Below are positions 54,371 to 63,832 of a stretch of 64,000 bases of DNA, one piece after another. The position numbers and the translations under genes were made by a program. A model generated the notes under the pieces. The model saw only the letters and a program-made list of their open reading frames with translations, made no database searches and was not told the origin of the DNA. The stretch is from positions 1 to 64,000 of the forward strand of contig CBDCZB010000004.1 of NCBI GenBank assembly GCA_965224415.1, read 5' to 3'. Every line of letters begins with the position of its first letter. Position 1 is the stretch's first letter. Origin of the DNA: DAOUJI01 sp965224415 (GTDB lineage Bacteria; Chloroflexota; Dehalococcoidia; Lucifugimonadales; JAGWBF01).

Positions 54371-55006
54371 ATGGACATATCGGACGGTGAGACGGGGGTG
54401 GGCACGCCCGAAGAGAGCTGGAGCGACATCCACGAGACGATGGACAGGGCGCGGAGCTCCATGTACGTCGCCGGAACCGCGACGATAACGCTCCTTTGGG
54501 CCGCGATAGCCTTGCTGGGAGTCGGCTCGCAGTACGCCATCCTGACGCTGGCATCCGAATTCGCAGAGCGCAGCCCGTGGATATTCGGGGTGCTGTGGGG
54601 CATCCTGATGGTGCCGGGGATGGTGGGAAGCGGGTTCATCGGACGCCGCGCCGGTAGGAAGATCGCACCCGGCGACGCTGCTCGTAGCGCTGGCATCCGA
54701 GTGTTCCTCTACTGGCTCGCGGTGGTTGTAGCGGTGTTTCTCATCCCGGCGGCAGCGGGAATGTGGAACGCGGAAGACGGGGACAACATACCGAGCGTCG
54801 CCATTGGCATAGTGTCCTTGGCATACATCCTTTTCGGCATCATGCACCGCCCAGTGTTGGCGGCGGTGGGCATGGGGTTCGCGGCTGCGTTCTACATTCC
54901 CAACTATCTCGCGGACGGCGACGAGACTATGTTGGTATCGGCGGCATTGATGGTGGTAGTGGTGGTCCTAGGTGCGTGGTGGATACGCAAGAGCGGGGTC
55001 CATTGA
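54371..55006 (+). CDS. Six-helix membrane protein, unknown
   Basis: The 211-residue protein has a soluble N-terminus (MDISDGETGVGTPEESWSDIHETMDRARSS) and about six hydrophobic segments (TATITLLWAAIALLGVGS, PWIFGVLWGILMVPGMVGSGFIG, VFLYWLAVVVAVFLIPAAAGMW and others). I recognise no family. The ATG at 54371 follows AAGGAGG. It shares its stop with the start of a regulator gene (TTGA), a pairing seen for small stress-responsive membrane proteins. Confidence 0.7.
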   Translation: MDISDGETGVGTPEESWSDIHETMDRARSSMYVAGTATITLLWAAIALLGVGSQYAILTLASEFAERSPWIFGVLWGILMVPGMVGSGFIGRRAGRKIAPGDAARSAGIRVFLYWLAVVVAVFLIPAAAGMWNAEDGDNIPSVAIGIVSLAYILFGIMHRPVLAAVGMGFAAAFYIPNYLADGDETMLVSAALMVVVVVLGAWWIRKSGVH

Positions 55007-55317
55007 CCGACGAGGCCATTGTTCTCAACGAGACCATCCACCAGTCCACCCGGCTGCGAATAATGACAATACTGGTTTCCCAGCCCGATGCGGACCGGCT
55101 CGCCTACGGCTTCATCCAGAAGACGCTCGACCTAACCGTCGGAAACCTGACCACTCATCTACGCAAGCTCGAAGACGCCGATTACCTAGTCATCACCAAA
55201 GAGTTTTTGAATTCCAAGCCTCGGACATGGGTACAGGCGACGCCGGCGGGGCGCCGCGCATTCGCAGAATATCTCTCGAACCTGGAGAAGGCTCTAAACT
55301 GGCAGCCTCGTACATAG
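55003..55317 (+). CDS. Winged-helix transcriptional regulator
   Basis: The 104-residue protein has the fold of the HTH_34/MarR-like family: LNETIHQSTRLRIMTILVSQPDADRLAYGFIQKTLDLTVGNLTTHLRKLEDADYLVITKEFLNSKPRTWVQATPAGRRAF. It begins with TTG overlapping the previous stop, so it is coupled to the membrane protein. It probably represses the promoter at 54256-54288. The region 55318-55695 holds no gene that I recognise except a repeat at 55604. Confidence 0.8.
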   Translation: MTDEAIVLNETIHQSTRLRIMTILVSQPDADRLAYGFIQKTLDLTVGNLTTHLRKLEDADYLVITKEFLNSKPRTWVQATPAGRRAFAEYLSNLEKALNWQPRT

Positions 55318-55603
55318 ACCACCCGAAGAGGCTCGAACTCCCCGTAAGGTTCGCGGTGTCAAGGATTACAGGGCCCCAGCTACAATTCGAAGACGGTTCT
55401 GTCTACCGTCAAAATAGGCCCACCGAGCTCGTCTATCGTGTAGTGTAGACAGCGCCTGTCAGGTCGGCCGAACCAGTATTGCGTTGCTTGTGATGTAGAC
55501 AAGACCAGACCGGATAGACCCAACCGCTCGTCGTGAAAATTCCTCTAGGGGACACGGACAGAATACCCTGGCCGTGCAGCCCACCAACCTGGAGAAAAAA
55601 GAA

Positions 55604-55619
55604 CTTCATGTTGAGGTTC
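55604..55619. repeat. Second copy of the 16-bp repeat
   Basis: CTTCATGTTGAGGTTC, then nine bases and CTGTAG, repeats the motif at 48968. The reverse strand reads CAGGTCAAGAACGAACCTCAACATGAAG-like, typical of the arrangement at IS21-type ends. Confidence 0.45.
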
Positions 55620-55695
55620 GTTCTTGACCTGTAGTCGAATACTGGTCCCAGCCCGGCGACGGTGGGTCTACGCTCCTTGTTCCGACGCCTCTTTC

Positions 55696-56289
55696 TTAGC
55701 CGTCTGGCAGCCGACTGCTACTGCCGCCACGGAAAGGCGGCTGGCTAAAGATGCGCCGCACCATCGGCTCGAAGAACTCCAGTGGCAGGGATTCGTAGTC
55801 AGGGTCGAAAGATGGCTGGTCCCACCGGTGGCAAAACTCCACAGTGTCCTGATACCACGGATGGTCGCGGTAGGCATCCCGGGCATTGCGGTCACCGCCC
55901 GTATGTTGGGCGTAGTAGTAGCTCTGAAACAGCCCGTGGTGGAGCACTATCCAGTGCGTTTTCTCGGAGACATAGGGGCGAAGCACCGCTGCGGCCAGTT
56001 CGCTATGGTTGAATGGCGATAGCAGGTCCCCGATGTCGTGCAGCAGGGCTGCTACTACAAGCTCCTCGTCGGCTCTGTCTCGGTAGGCCCGGCTGGCGCA
56101 TTGCAGCGAATGCTCCAGCCGATCAATCTTATATCCGGACAGCGACCCGGACAGGTCACGAAGAATCGTCAACACACGGTCGGCCGTTCCTTTGGAAAAC
56201 TCAGCCTCCAGCCGGTCCAGCAGCTCGTAGTCCTCCCGGGTGCCTTCGGCCATGCTGGTGAAGGTTACCACTTCCCTGTTGTCCGACAT
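55696..56289 (-). CDS. HD-domain hydrolase/oxygenase (PhnZ-like)
   Basis: The 198-residue protein has HSLQCASRAYRDRADEELVVAALLHDIGDLLSPFNHSE, the H...HD signature, then WIVLHHGLFQSYYYAQH and a late DQPSFDPDYESLPLEFFEPMVRRIF, as in small HD proteins related to PhnZ and TmpB-type enzymes. It may be a diiron oxygenase or a phosphohydrolase; the substrate is unknown. The start at 56289 follows GGAGG. It is divergent from an SDR gene, with an inverted repeat between them. Confidence 0.75.
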   Translation of the reverse strand: MSDNREVVTFTSMAEGTREDYELLDRLEAEFSKGTADRVLTILRDLSGSLSGYKIDRLEHSLQCASRAYRDRADEELVVAALLHDIGDLLSPFNHSELAAAVLRPYVSEKTHWIVLHHGLFQSYYYAQHTGGDRNARDAYRDHPWYQDTVEFCHRWDQPSFDPDYESLPLEFFEPMVRRIFSQPPFRGGSSSRLPDG

Positions 56290-56324
56290 CGTATACCTCC
56301 GCGCTGTGATAAAGGCAGGATTGA

Positions 56325-56357
56325 GGGATGTAGAATAGAGTTTAATTCTACCATCCC
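56325..56357. promoter_or_regulatory. Inverted repeat between HD and SDR genes
   Basis: GGGATGTAGAAT is mirrored by ATTCTAC-C-ATCCC with one bulged base and an eight-base centre (AGAGTTTA). It lies between the two divergent starts and could be an operator for both. Confidence 0.5.
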
Positions 56358-56392
56358 GGCGTTCAACCCGGGGACTGTCAGGAGGCTGACCA

Positions 56393-57280
56393 ATGACTGA
56401 CCAAAAAAGGCTGGACGGGCGCATCGCCTTCATCACAGGCGGAGGCCGTGGCATAGGGAGGGCCATCGCGCAGGCCTACGCCGCCGAGGGGGCGCGGCTG
56501 GCGCTGCTGTCCCGCACTGCAGCCGAACTTGAGGAAACTGCCCTGCTGGTTAGAAAGCGTTTCGGAGCCGAAGCTTTGACGATCGTCGCCGACGTGTCCA
56601 ACCGCGAGCAGTTGGAGGGGGCTGTCGCCCAAGTCTTGGGACACTATGGCGCTATCGACGTACTGGTCAACAACGCAGGCAACATCGGCCCGGTAGGCCG
56701 GGTCTGGGACAACGACCCGGATGAGTGGGCCCGCACGATAGCAGTGCATCTGATGGGAGTGTTCTACGGCTGCCACTCGGTCCTGCCCTCGATGCTGAAA
56801 CAGAACCGGGGCCGAATTGTCAACATGTCGGGAGTCGGCGGTCCCAACACTTCCGCCTATGACGCGGCCAAGACTGGCATCGTTAACCTGACGGAGAATC
56901 TCGCGTTGGAATTGAAGGATACTTCGATAACAGTGAACGCCATCAGTCCCGGCTCCATCCATACCAGGATGTGGGAGGAAACCCGGGACCTGTCGTTGGC
57001 CATCGGCGATCATGCCACCTATGAACGGGGCGTGCAAGTGACCTCCGGTCAAGGGGCGTCCATCGAGCGGGCGGCGGAATTGGCGGTCTTTTTGGGCAGT
57101 GATGACTGCGGCGCCTTGTCAGGACGCCTTATCCGGGCATTTGCCGATCGATTCGAGGAATTCCCTGAAAGAGTCGACGAGATAATGGCATCGGAAGCGT
57201 ATTTGCTCCGCCGCTTGGACCCGGACAGACCCTTCCCCACGTCCCAATCATACCCGACCTTGCCGATATCCGAACCATAA
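56393..57280 (+). CDS. Short-chain dehydrogenase/reductase
   Basis: The 295-residue protein has the NAD(P) site TGGGRGIG (15-22), NNAGN, NMSG as the serine region and YDAAK as the catalytic Tyr-Lys pair. Ser in the NMSG block completes the triad. The C-terminal 40 residues are an extra tail (FADRFEEFPERVDEIMASEAYLLRRLDP). The substrate cannot be told. AGGAGG precedes the ATG. Confidence 0.92.
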   Translation: MTDQKRLDGRIAFITGGGRGIGRAIAQAYAAEGARLALLSRTAAELEETALLVRKRFGAEALTIVADVSNREQLEGAVAQVLGHYGAIDVLVNNAGNIGPVGRVWDNDPDEWARTIAVHLMGVFYGCHSVLPSMLKQNRGRIVNMSGVGGPNTSAYDAAKTGIVNLTENLALELKDTSITVNAISPGSIHTRMWEETRDLSLAIGDHATYERGVQVTSGQGASIERAAELAVFLGSDDCGALSGRLIRAFADRFEEFPERVDEIMASEAYLLRRLDPDRPFPTSQSYPTLPISEP

Positions 57281-57729
57281 ACGTACGCAGCCCTGTGCTC
57301 TCACTATCACTTCTGAGGGGATGTGGGGACACTCGCTTCTTGGTCGTAACCGTGCCGGAGCAGGCTGGCCAACGGTCGGGCCTCGTTGGAGCAATAGTGA
57401 AGCTCACCTACAGGGCCTCGCGCCTCAAGAAGGAAAAAGGGAGATGCCTAAGAACATCCGCATGACCGCGAGGATCAAGGAGCTGTTCGATTGGGCGCTT
57501 ACCCTTGAGCAGGAACGGAAGGCTGAGCCGGTCGGCGCAGGACGCTGACGGCTCGCCACAGGGGAGGCCATCGCAGACGTAGTGGTGGCATTCCTCTGCT
57601 CTAGGGACGGATGGGGCGACATTCTCCTCCCCAGCACCGACCTTTAGGACCTTATACCCATAGCAGGAAGCGTCCCCCCGTCTGGGAGTACGTTTCTTAA
57701 GTGTTCACGGCGGAGCGCAAACAGATCTC
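57281..57729. other. Intergenic region with a possible small gene
   Basis: The stretch between the SDR and the convergent typA gene holds one short candidate (57444-57548, plus strand, 34 residues, MPKNIRMTARIKELFDWALTLEQERKAEPVG) with AAAAAGGGAG upstream. The helical, charged composition is plausible for a small protein, but I have no family. I see nothing else. Confidence 0.3.
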
Positions 57730-59568
57730 TTAATCCCGACTGCGGGCTCCGTCGCGGCGTTTACGTTTACGGTCCAAGGCAGAGAGTTCCCCCTTGCGAA
57801 GACGAAGATTCAGCGGTGTGACTTCCAGCAGTTCATCGTCAGAGATGAACGCCAGAGCCTCCTCGAGGCTCATCCTCACAGTGGCGTTGAGGCGCTTGGA
57901 CACGTCAGCCGTCGATGACCGCATGTTGGTCAGCTTCTTTTCCTTACAGACGTTGATCTCAATGTCGCCTTCTCGGCGGTGGGAGCCGACAATCATCCCT
58001 GCATAGACCATAACGCCTGCGTCGATGAAGGTGTCGCCCCGACCTTGTGCGTTGAGCAAGCCATAAGTGACAGCCGCGCCGCCTTCCGACGCCACGAGTA
58101 CACCGCCGCGCTGGGACTTGATTTCACCTTCCATAGGCTCGTAGGAGGTGAAGAAGCTGCTCTTCACTCCATCGCCCCGGGTGGTCCGAAGAAAGAAGGC
58201 GTTGAATCCGATCAGTCCCCGGGTAGGTATCTTGTACTCCATGTGGACGTAGCCGTTCTCGCCGTACCGCATGTCCCGGAGCTGGGCCATATGGGCGGAG
58301 AGATGCTCGGTCAGCACACCCACATACTCTTCTTGAGTACTGATATTCAGAATTTCGTAGGGCTCGTATACTTTGCCGTCGATCACCTTGGTGACGGGTG
58401 TGGGACGGGACACCTGAAACTCGAATTGTTCACGGCGCATTGTCTCGACCAGAATGGACAAGTGCAACTCTCCCCGTCCGGCGACGACGAACACGTCCGG
58501 GCTGGGAGTGGCATCCACTCGCAGGCTGACGTTGGTCCGCAATTCTCTAATCAGCCGATCGTTAAGATTGCGGGAAGTGCAATGGACACCCTCCTGGCCC
58601 ATGAAGGGAGAAGTGCTCACGCTGAAAGTCATGCGCACCGTGGGTTCGTTTATGTCGATAGTCGGCAAGGCCTCCGGGTTTTCCGGCGAAGCAATGGTGT
58701 CGCCGATGGACACATCTTCAGGGCCAGTCACAGCTACGATGTCCCCGGCGTGGGCTTCGGGCGCTTCAACTCGCTCCATACCGCGGAACACGAAGATGCG
58801 CTCGAGGTTGTGGGTGGTTGCTTGGCCGTCGCGGCCAAGCAGGGCCACGTCATCCCGAAGCCGGAGCGTGCCATTGGAGATGCGGCCCACGGACACTTGA
58901 CCCAGATAGTTGTCGTAGTCCAAGGCCGCCACCAGCATTTGCAGCGGGGCGTATGGGTCGCCGGTGGGCGGCGGCACCGACTCCAAGATCGCTTCGAAGA
59001 GAGGCTGCATATCCACCCCTGGCACGTCCGGGTCCGTGGTGGCGCAACCCTGGCGGGCCGAGGTGTACAGCACTGGAAAATCCAGTTGGTCCGCCCTCGT
59101 AGCCAGTTCCAAGAACAGGTCTTGGACCATCGCGACCACCTCCGTCACGCGGGCCTCAGGGCGGTCAATCTTGTTGATGACAACCATCGGTGTGACGTTC
59201 TGCTGGAGGGCTTGGCGCAATACATAGGTAGTCTGGGGCATGGGGCCGTCGACGGCGTCCACCAACAGCAGGCAGCCATCGGCCATATTCATGACACGTT
59301 CCACCTCGCCGCTGAAATCGGCGTGGCCCGGCGTGTCGATAATGTTGATCCGGACACCGCCGTAGGAGACCGAGGCGTTCTTGGCCAGGATCGTAATGCC
59401 GCGCTCTCGTTCCAGAGGGTTGGTGTCCATCATCAAAGCGCCCACCTGTTGGTGGTCCCGAAAGACTTGACCTTGTTTCAACAACGCGTCGACCAGAGTG
59501 GTCTTACCGTGGTCGACGTGGGCTATGATGGCCAGGTTGCGAATGGCGTTGTTTTGGCAGTCAGTCAA
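57730..59568 (-). CDS. typA: Translational GTPase TypA/BipA
   Basis: The 612-residue GTPase has G1 AHVDHGKTT (16-24), DTPGHADF as G3 and NKIDRPEAR as G4, followed by EF-Tu-like and EF-G III/V domains (RGELHLSILVETMRREQFEFQVSRP; GLIGFNAFFLRTTRGDG). BipA/TypA binds the ribosome and aids assembly and stress adaptation. The length is normal for the family. The ATG is at 59568. Confidence 0.97.
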   Translation of the reverse strand: MTDCQNNAIRNLAIIAHVDHGKTTLVDALLKQGQVFRDHQQVGALMMDTNPLERERGITILAKNASVSYGGVRINIIDTPGHADFSGEVERVMNMADGCLLLVDAVDGPMPQTTYVLRQALQQNVTPMVVINKIDRPEARVTEVVAMVQDLFLELATRADQLDFPVLYTSARQGCATTDPDVPGVDMQPLFEAILESVPPPTGDPYAPLQMLVAALDYDNYLGQVSVGRISNGTLRLRDDVALLGRDGQATTHNLERIFVFRGMERVEAPEAHAGDIVAVTGPEDVSIGDTIASPENPEALPTIDINEPTVRMTFSVSTSPFMGQEGVHCTSRNLNDRLIRELRTNVSLRVDATPSPDVFVVAGRGELHLSILVETMRREQFEFQVSRPTPVTKVIDGKVYEPYEILNISTQEEYVGVLTEHLSAHMAQLRDMRYGENGYVHMEYKIPTRGLIGFNAFFLRTTRGDGVKSSFFTSYEPMEGEIKSQRGGVLVASEGGAAVTYGLLNAQGRGDTFIDAGVMVYAGMIVGSHRREGDIEINVCKEKKLTNMRSSTADVSKRLNATVRMSLEEALAFISDDELLEVTPLNLRLRKGELSALDRKRKRRDGARSRD

Positions 59569-59719
59569 ATCTAATCACCCCACATACTATGATAACAGGA
59601 CGGTGGGTTTATTGCTGGAGTTTACATCCATTTTCAAAACCCAATTCGAAACCGAACTTGGAATTCGTGTCGTCGGCTTGGACAGCCTTCTGATATCGTT
59701 ACCCATAGACAGGGCCTAG

Positions 59720-59968
59720 TTGAATGGGAGGGTCAAGGACGCCGTCCCCTATGAATTGAGGCTGGGACCTGCCGAAGCTTGGATGGTCGGAGACGATCTG
59801 GAGTTTGATATTCGGGGAGCTCAGCAGACGAGCATCTACGCCGTATGGATTGACGCACGCGGGGACGGGCTCCAGACGGGACGATCGTCCGCACCGCTAG
59901 GGTCATCAGGCCCCGGTATACATCCCTTCCGCCACTATGCAAATGTTCGGGAGGCTGCTGTCCCTTAG
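59720..59968 (+). pseudogene. HAD-family hydrolase remnant
   Basis: The frame begins in the middle of a HAD phosphatase: LRLGPAEAWMVGDDLEFDIRGAQQTSIYAVWIDARG, which is the family's motif IV and following strand. The nucleophile DxD part is missing upstream, and the sequence after GLQTG changes frame (PDGTIVRTARV appears in another frame). It is a decayed 3' fragment. From 59969 to 60353 I see no gene. Confidence 0.6.
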
Positions 59969-60353
59969 ATTGCTTGCGACTCAACTTCGGGAAGACGCCA
60001 TTGACGCCACGGATGGTGGACCGAATTCTGAGATGGGTCCGGAAAGTTGGACAGGGAAGAGGCTAAGGTAAGCGAGAGTGATGCTGCTCTCCACTTTGGC
60101 TTGGGGCACCAATGCCAGGGACGGTGGTCCTGCCCCGGTTGTTGGGAGCAGGTCAAAAGGGTGGCTTAATGATTGTGAGACTCCGTTGGAGCTGCTGGCA
60201 ATCAGGCTGCTTGGATTCCCGCCGTGTAGGGGAAATTTGTCAGAGGATTGGGATAATTGTGCAGTCGGGATGACCTGTAGCAGTGGTAGATAGCAGCGAT
60301 TCGGATTATGATAAAGCAGCAAGAAACTGTCACTCAGGAGGCAGAAGGGCAAC

Positions 60354-60788
60354 ATGGCCGAGTACATACCGTCGACCAGCGATTGGGTGCGCGAGCAAGT
60401 GGAACTTTATGAGGGCAGCGGGGGCACAGAGGGGACAATGCTGCTCGATACCGGGCTGCCCGTCATCATCGTGACGAATCGGGGAAACCGGACCGGGGCA
60501 ATCCGTAAGACGCCGCTGATGCGGGTGAAGGACGGGAGCAACTATGTCTTGGTGGCATCCAGAGGCGGCGCGCCGAAGAACCCGGTATGGGTGTACAATC
60601 TCCGGGCGGACAGCAACGTGGAGATTCAGGACGAGACCGAGGTGTATGCGATGCGGGTCCGCGAAATTGCGGACGTGGGGGAACGGGCGCGGCTGTGGGA
60701 ACTGGCAGTGGCGGCGTTCCCACCCTACGATGAGTATCAGAACCGGACGAAGCGGATGATTCCGGTGTTCGTCGCTGAGCCAGCGTGA
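60354..60788 (+). CDS. F420-type (deazaflavin) nitroreductase family protein
   Basis: The 144-residue protein fits the Ddn/F420H2-dependent split-barrel family: VIIVTNRGNRTGAIRKTPLMRVKDGSNYVLVASRGGAPKNPVWVYNLRADSNVEIQ. Proteins of this family use the F420 cofactor to reduce diverse substrates; the substrate here is unknown. GGAGG lies upstream of the ATG. Its stop shares bases with the next start (TGATG), so the two genes are coupled. Confidence 0.88.
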   Translation: MAEYIPSTSDWVREQVELYEGSGGTEGTMLLDTGLPVIIVTNRGNRTGAIRKTPLMRVKDGSNYVLVASRGGAPKNPVWVYNLRADSNVEIQDETEVYAMRVREIADVGERARLWELAVAAFPPYDEYQNRTKRMIPVFVAEPA

Positions 60789-61885
60789 TGGCAAACAAGA
60801 TCCGCCTGGGGTTTGTGGGCGCCAACGTAAACTCGACCTGGTCCTCTCAGTCGCACTTCCCGGCGCTGCTGGCCAGTCCGGATGTCGAGTTTACCGCAGT
60901 TTGCACTACCCGGCCCGAGAGCGCGGAAGAGGCTCGCCAAGCCTTTGGAGCAAAGCTCGCCTTCCATGATTTCCGAGCAATGGTAGTGTCGCCGGAGATC
61001 GACGCGGTGGCCGTGGTTGTGCGGGTGCCATCGCACTATGAGGCAACGAAGGCCGCCATCGAAGCTGGCAAGCACGTCTACACCGAGTGGCCTTTGGGAC
61101 GGAATACCGCCGAAGCCGAGGAACTTGCAACTCTGGCCCGGGACAAAGGTGTGCAAACCGCAGTAGGTCTGCAATCGCGAGTTAGTCCCGCATTGCTGTA
61201 TATCAAGGAACAAATTGAAGCCGGCTATGTGGGCGAGGCGCTCTCGTGTCATGTGACCACTATGCGCGATGGCACGTTGGAACGTCCTTCCAGCCGCACC
61301 TGGCAGCGCGATGCCAGCCTGGGCGCAAACACCCTGACCATCGCCAACGCACACGTCATTGACGCCCTGCGCTTCGTGGCTGGTAACTTCACCCGGGTGG
61401 CGTGCATGGTCAGCACCCAAGCAAAGCAATGGTACGAGACCGATACCAAGCAGTTTGTGGAAGTCACTTCCCCGGACAATGTGCGAGTCAGCGGACAGCT
61501 GGAGAGCGGTGCGGCAGCGTCGGTCCATGTTGGAGCTGTACCCTGGGCCGGCACCGGCTTTCGAATGGAGATCTACGGGCGGGAAGGCACGCTGGTCACC
61601 ACGGGGAGTGTATCGTCGCAGCGCGGTGAGATGCTAAGGGTGCAGGGCGCACGGGGAAGCCATGAGTTGCAGGACCTGGATATACCTGAGCGTTTCGTTT
61701 ATGTGCCGTCCGACTTTCCACGCGGCGATCCCTTCAACGTCGGGCAGATGTATGCCCTGTTCGCCGAGGCGGTCCGAACCGGACAGAGCCGCCTGCCGAC
61801 GTTCGACGTAGCGGTTGACCTGCATCGTTTCATTGATACCATCAAACAGGCGTCGGACACGGGCCGGGAGTTGCCGGTTGCCTGA
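60788..61885 (+). CDS. Gfo/Idh/MocA-family oxidoreductase (Gal80-like)
   Basis: The ~365-residue protein has an N-terminal Rossmann domain (IRLGFVGANVNSTWSSQSHFPALLASPDVEFTAVCTTRPESAEEARQAFG), the HVYTEWPLGRN motif (usual EKP replaced by EWP, as in Gal80-like members) and a C-terminal beta-sheet domain ending with LHRFIDTIKQASDTGRELPV. It is a likely NAD(P)-dependent sugar or polyol dehydrogenase. It is coupled to the F420-type protein by TGATG. Confidence 0.88.
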   Translation: MANKIRLGFVGANVNSTWSSQSHFPALLASPDVEFTAVCTTRPESAEEARQAFGAKLAFHDFRAMVVSPEIDAVAVVVRVPSHYEATKAAIEAGKHVYTEWPLGRNTAEAEELATLARDKGVQTAVGLQSRVSPALLYIKEQIEAGYVGEALSCHVTTMRDGTLERPSSRTWQRDASLGANTLTIANAHVIDALRFVAGNFTRVACMVSTQAKQWYETDTKQFVEVTSPDNVRVSGQLESGAAASVHVGAVPWAGTGFRMEIYGREGTLVTTGSVSSQRGEMLRVQGARGSHELQDLDIPERFVYVPSDFPRGDPFNVGQMYALFAEAVRTGQSRLPTFDVAVDLHRFIDTIKQASDTGRELPVA

Positions 61886-62046
61886 GGCGACATTTTCTCA
61901 ATAACCAGAAACACGCTGGCAACCAATGCCAATAGGCGATCTGGAATTTGCGTTAGACCCGTAACATGCCGCCGGACTGGTTCACGCTACATCTTTCAGC
62001 AGGACCCGTGAACCGAACTTGAAGCTGACCCGGCAGCCGAAATTTG

Positions 62047-62102
62047 AAGGCCCCGTTGGCTCCCTATCATCACCCGGTGATGAATAGAAGTGGCGGGGCC
62101 TT
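62047..62102. terminator. Nested hairpin between convergent genes
   Basis: AAGGCCCCG pairs with CGGGGCCTT around an inner perfect hairpin TCATCACC-C-GGTGATGA. It lies between the convergent oxidoreductase and hydrolase genes, so it can end both transcripts. Just before it, GAACTTGAAGCTGACCC (from about 62013) resembles an IS21-like end. Confidence 0.7.
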
Positions 62103-62126
62103 AATAGATTTAGCGGTACGGAGTTG

Positions 62127-62888
62127 TTAGGCTGTCGCGGTTGCCGGTTGATGGGCCTTCAGGAAGCGCCGGGCGTGGGCTACCACCTCGTCGATGTGCG
62201 CCTGTGTGTCCTTCCAGGGGAAAATAGTCACCTCGGAGTTCGGGGAGAGGCCGGCAACCTCCATCGCGCACTCGTATGGGTGAGCCGGCACATCGTCGGG
62301 CGCTATCAGTAGTGGTGTCTGCAAGGTACGTACGAAGTCGCGGGAAACGGTGAAAACGAAGTCGGCGCGGTCGGTGTACATATTAGTCAGGAAGTCATGG
62401 ATCATATCCATTGTGATTTCAGGACGCTTCTCGCAAAGGGGAGGCCCCCACCCCGTTATATTGTTCTGGTAGAAGATATCCGGCATCTCCGGCCTGAACC
62501 CGCTGGGTTGCATCAACGCCGCCGCCACAACGCGCTCCGAGGCCAGCCTGAGCAGGTTGTGGATCATGGGCCCGCCGATGCAGAAACCCATGACCAGGAA
62601 CTCCTCAATGCCGAGATGGTCCATCAGCCCAAGTTGGTCCTCAGAATGGGCATCCCAGGGGCGATCGATCTCGAGTGGGCCACTGGATTGGCCCAGATTA
62701 GCATTGCGTAAGTCGGCGGCGATACAGCGGAAGTCGTCTTTGTAGGTCTCCATAGGGTTGAAGGGCGACGGCGTCTGCAAGGACGCCACGGTGGAATTAA
62801 GTCCACCACCCGGAATGATGAGCAGGGGGAATCCTGAACCGACCTCTTCGTAGTAGATGCGGTTGGGGCCTCTTTCGTAGAACGGCAA
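62127..62888 (-). CDS. Alpha/beta hydrolase with cysteine at nucleophile position
   Basis: The 253-residue protein has the alpha/beta hydrolase fold: LLIIPGGG as oxyanion region, DLRNANLGQSSGP, the nucleophile elbow MGFCIGGP with Cys instead of the usual Ser, LLIAPDDVPAHPYE with the acid, and DTQAHIDEVVAHARRFL with the His. A Cys nucleophile is known in dienelactone-hydrolase-type members. The substrate is unknown. From 62889 to 63379 I see no gene. Confidence 0.85.
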   Translation of the reverse strand: MPFYERGPNRIYYEEVGSGFPLLIIPGGGLNSTVASLQTPSPFNPMETYKDDFRCIAADLRNANLGQSSGPLEIDRPWDAHSEDQLGLMDHLGIEEFLVMGFCIGGPMIHNLLRLASERVVAAALMQPSGFRPEMPDIFYQNNITGWGPPLCEKRPEITMDMIHDFLTNMYTDRADFVFTVSRDFVRTLQTPLLIAPDDVPAHPYECAMEVAGLSPNSEVTIFPWKDTQAHIDEVVAHARRFLKAHQPATATA

Positions 62889-63379
62889 GGTGATTTTCCT
62901 CCATCAGCGAGTTGCAAAGCATCGATGTCTATCGAGCAGGCGATCCAGATTTTGCGGCACGACATCCGGGGGCGGTGTGTTGTGCGGGATTATGCTTTGT
63001 CTGCCTATTCTTGCGTTGACTCTAACCCAAGATGGCTCAAGCGGTCAACATAACGGCCCGGAGCGCCGGGAGCTGGTAGATGCAACGGCAGTTCGGTATG
63101 AACCGGGCACATCGGGAAACCAAAGACAGGGTGGAGCCGGTGGCCGTGGCGAAAAGAGCGGGAGGCTCGCCAACCGGGTCGAACTGGACGATGCCCCGAC
63201 CCCAGCCTTGAGTGTTTGACTGGCTTGCCGGCGCTTCCTAGCCCACCCTTGGCAGTGGGACGGATCGTCCGAGCTTTGGGAGGACAACACGTCCACAAAG
63301 GCTTCAACGTCGGCCGCCTCGCCCTCCATGGCGTCGACGATCTTCCCCAGGGCTTTACTGCTGCCTATCAAATAGCTGG

Positions 63380-63832
63380 CTAGGCGAGGTGGAGCGCGAC
63401 GACGGGGATCTGGCGGTCGGTACTGGCGCGATAGGCAGCGAAGCGTGAATTCGCCGCAGCCACTTTGTCGAACAGCGCGGTGCGTTCTTCGCCGTGGGTT
63501 ATACGGGCCTCGGCGGCGAAGCGCCCGCCGCTAGTTTCGACGGAAACGTTCGGACCGGCGGTGATGTTCAAATACCACGCGGGATGGTGGTCCAGTCCGT
63601 AGTTCGAAGCGATGACTATGAGGTCGCCGGACTCTTCGAATTGGAAGTACATCAAGGGCGACGAGCGCGGCTTGCCGCTCCTGCGTCCCGTGGTCACGAG
63701 AATAAGGACTCCTTCGCCTTCCAAGCGGCTCAGAAGGCGGCCGCCGGAGAGGCGGAACAAAAGACGGTGCAACGGGACGAAAAACCACGCGATGATGAGG
63801 CGTTTATAGGTCGGCACTGCCGGCTCCTTCAT
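63380..63832 (-). CDS. F420-type (deazaflavin) nitroreductase family protein
   Basis: The 150-residue protein has VLILVTTGRRSGKPRSSPLMYFQFEESGDLIVIASNYGLDHHPAWYLNITAGPNVSVETSGGRF, the split-barrel signature of the Ddn/F420 family. A hydrophobic N-terminal segment (RLIIAWFFVPLHRLLFRLSGG) may tie it to the membrane. The ATG at 63832 lacks a clear ribosome site, while a GTG at 63817 has AAGGAG six bases upstream. It is the second such gene in 3 kb, supporting an F420-using host. To 64000 there is no further gene. Confidence 0.88.
   Translation of the reverse strand: MKEPAVPTYKRLIIAWFFVPLHRLLFRLSGGRLLSRLEGEGVLILVTTGRRSGKPRSSPLMYFQFEESGDLIVIASNYGLDHHPAWYLNITAGPNVSVETSGGRFAAEARITHGEERTALFDKVAAANSRFAAYRASTDRQIPVVALHLA

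Noticed and set aside
63045..63371. Minus-strand frame before the last gene
   Set aside because: No recognisable domain, no ribosome site, and Arg/Pro/Ser-rich later half.
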